The notes beneath the pieces are model-generated. The model was not told where the DNA came from, ran no database searches, and saw nothing but the letters and a program-made list of their open reading frames with translations. From contig JBEHXV010000020.1 of NCBI GenBank assembly GCA_048498515.1, positions 1 through 64,000 on the forward strand: DNA of 64,000 bases. Reading direction: 5' to 3'. The DNA is from UBA4416 sp048498515 (GTDB lineage: Bacteria > Bacteroidota > Bacteroidia > B-17B0 > Aurantibacillaceae). Position 1 is the stretch's first letter, and each line of letters starts with the position of its first letter. This document shows positions 62,898 through 64,000 of the stretch, in pieces. Position numbers and translations under genes: made by a program.

Positions 62898-64000
62898 ATG
62901 CTTATGCAGAAAATAACACATATTGTATTATGCATATTATTTTCTATTTCTGTATTCTCTCAAACCGAACTTCAGCAAATTCGCCCGTTTGGGACTAACC
63001 CTGGCAACTTAAAATTGATGTTTTTCGACCCGGGAAACATCACACAAAAAGCTCCCTTGGTTGTGGTCCTGCACGGCTGCACCCAAATGGCAAGTAGCTG
63101 TGCCGAGCAAACAGGCTGGAACAAGCTGGCGCAAATGCACGGTTTTTATGTGCTGTATCCGGAGCAAATCATTTTAAACAATCCTGAAAATTGTTTCAAC
63201 TGGTACCGCGCCGCCGACCAGGAAAGAGACAAAGGAGAACCAGGCTCAATTATGCAAATGATTGATTATCTGAAAAAACATAAAAACATTGACAGCACAC
63301 GAATTTATGTTATTGGCCTTTCGGCCGGCGGAGCCATGAGCAGTATTATGATGGCAGTATATCCTGAGGTGTTTGATAAAGGAGGCGTAATGGCAGGAGG
63401 TCCTTATAAAGGAGTCGAATCGGTTGTGAAAGCAGGACTCGGCATGTTAGGCATGATCTCTAAATCTCCTGAAGAATGGGGAGATTTGGTACGGCAACAA
63501 AATCCAAACTATAAAGGAACCTACCCCGAACTGGTAGTCTTTCATGGAGGAATTGATCCTGTTGTAAGTACCAACAATTCTAACCAGCTTATTAAGCAAT
63601 GGGTAAACATTCATCATACTGATTATGAAGAAGACGAACATTATCCCTATTTTCGAAATAATGAAGAGATTGAAGTAACCATTTATAAAAACAAACAGGA
63701 ACAGGAAGTTATATGCTATTACAGAATAAGAGGAATTGGTCATGCCCTACCCGTTGATACAGGTAGCTGCTCTACACAAGGAGGTAAAACAGGCTTATTT
63801 TCTATTAATATAGGCTTTCACAGCACCTTTTGGGCCGCTCACTTTTTTGGATTAATAAAACAACCTTACACCATTGGGGGAGCTGCGAATGTAAAACCCG
63901 GCACAAGCGGCCTAACTTATTCCGTTCCTTACCATCAGGGATCTACTTATAAATGGACCTGCCCGGCAGGTTTCTGGATTACCGGGGACAGGAATTCCAA
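62898..64000 (+). CDS. Secreted PHB-depolymerase/feruloyl-esterase-like hydrolase (partial, runs off the right edge)
   Basis: I read this frame from the sequence; it is open to the edge. A signal peptide (MQKITHIVLCILFSISVFSQ, from ATG at 62904) is followed by an alpha/beta hydrolase: APLVVVLHGCTQMASSCAE (oxyanion), WNKLAQMHGFYVLYPEQ, IYVIGLSAGGAMSSIMM (GxSxG Ser), VVFHGGIDPVV (Asp) and RIRGIGHALPVD (His). This order is typical of extracellular PHB-depolymerase-family esterases. After about residue 315 a second, probably PKD/Ig-like domain starts. The substrate is unknown. Confidence 0.92.
   Translation, partial: MLMQKITHIVLCILFSISVFSQTELQQIRPFGTNPGNLKLMFFDPGNITQKAPLVVVLHGCTQMASSCAEQTGWNKLAQMHGFYVLYPEQIILNNPENCFNWYRAADQERDKGEPGSIMQMIDYLKKHKNIDSTRIYVIGLSAGGAMSSIMMAVYPEVFDKGGVMAGGPYKGVESVVKAGLGMLGMISKSPEEWGDLVRQQNPNYKGTYPELVVFHGGIDPVVSTNNSNQLIKQWVNIHHTDYEEDEHYPYFRNNEEIEVTIYKNKQEQEVICYYRIRGIGHALPVDTGSCSTQGGKTGLFSINIGFHSTFWAAHFFGLIKQPYTIGGAANVKPGTSGLTYSVPYHQGSTYKWTCPAGFWITGDRNS

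Overview
The window is a 64 kb piece of a moderately AT-rich chromosome from a member of the Bacteroidota, most likely an environmental, gliding or T9SS-type lineage. I cannot name the genus. The support is: proteins carrying type IX secretion sorting domains of both type A and type B, a PorE-like OmpA protein, a secreted DPP-IV-like peptidase, LytTR/LytS two-component proteins with a reporter propeller, a 'putative porin', TAnnTTTG promoter boxes placed a few bases from start codons, and almost no Shine-Dalgarno sequences. No rRNA, tRNA or CRISPR array was seen.

Layout. 1-5.2 kb: a TPR/SpoIIE phosphatase that runs off the left edge, then small housekeeping or stress genes (a Cys-rich membrane protein, a phosphodiester glycosidase, a LOG-family enzyme, a universal stress protein). 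5.2-9.5 kb: a cytochrome/propeller lipoprotein, a DCC protein, pdxJ, a MazG-like NTP pyrophosphohydrolase and an OmpH/Skp chaperone. 9.7-32.2 kb: a large surface-polysaccharide locus, nearly all on the minus strand with overlapping stops and starts. It encodes an initiating sugar transferase, two PLP sugar aminotransferases, an O-antigen ligase/polymerase-like protein, about ten glycosyltransferases (including a GT11 fucosyltransferase and a GT-D-fold enzyme), a deacetylase, two FemAB/GNAT acyltransferases, a methyltransferase, a hexapeptide acyltransferase, and the Wzm/Wzt ABC exporter at its upstream end. One glycosyltransferase (18.0-19.2 kb) faces the other way. 32.3-38.1 kb: OmpA-like and beta-barrel proteins, an M43-type metalloprotease with a T9SS tail, an orphan OmpR regulator and NTF2-like proteins.

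38.2-43.4 kb is the most notable region. An S-box (SAM-I) riboswitch with its own terminator precedes a SAM-dependent methyltransferase and metH. The metH gene carries a 459-bp in-frame insertion that encodes a DUF559-type nuclease domain and is bounded by long, nearly perfect inverted repeats, each itself a hairpin. Removing it restores a MetH of normal length (about 1231 residues) with a normal local sequence. It looks like a protein-tolerated, palindrome-bounded mobile element.

43.4-64 kb: cupin and STAS-like proteins, a PorE-like protein, a LolD-like ATPase, a membrane endonuclease/exonuclease/phosphatase-family protein whose start is apparently frameshifted, a porin, a patatin phospholipase, a DPP-IV peptidase, a LytTR regulator, a secreted His-domain/ATP-grasp protein whose domain order resembles glucan water dikinase, a PIN toxin-antitoxin pair, a propeller-LytS histidine kinase, a T9SS type B protein, an exported unknown protein and a partial secreted esterase. 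Several families of dispersed palindromic repeats lie between genes.
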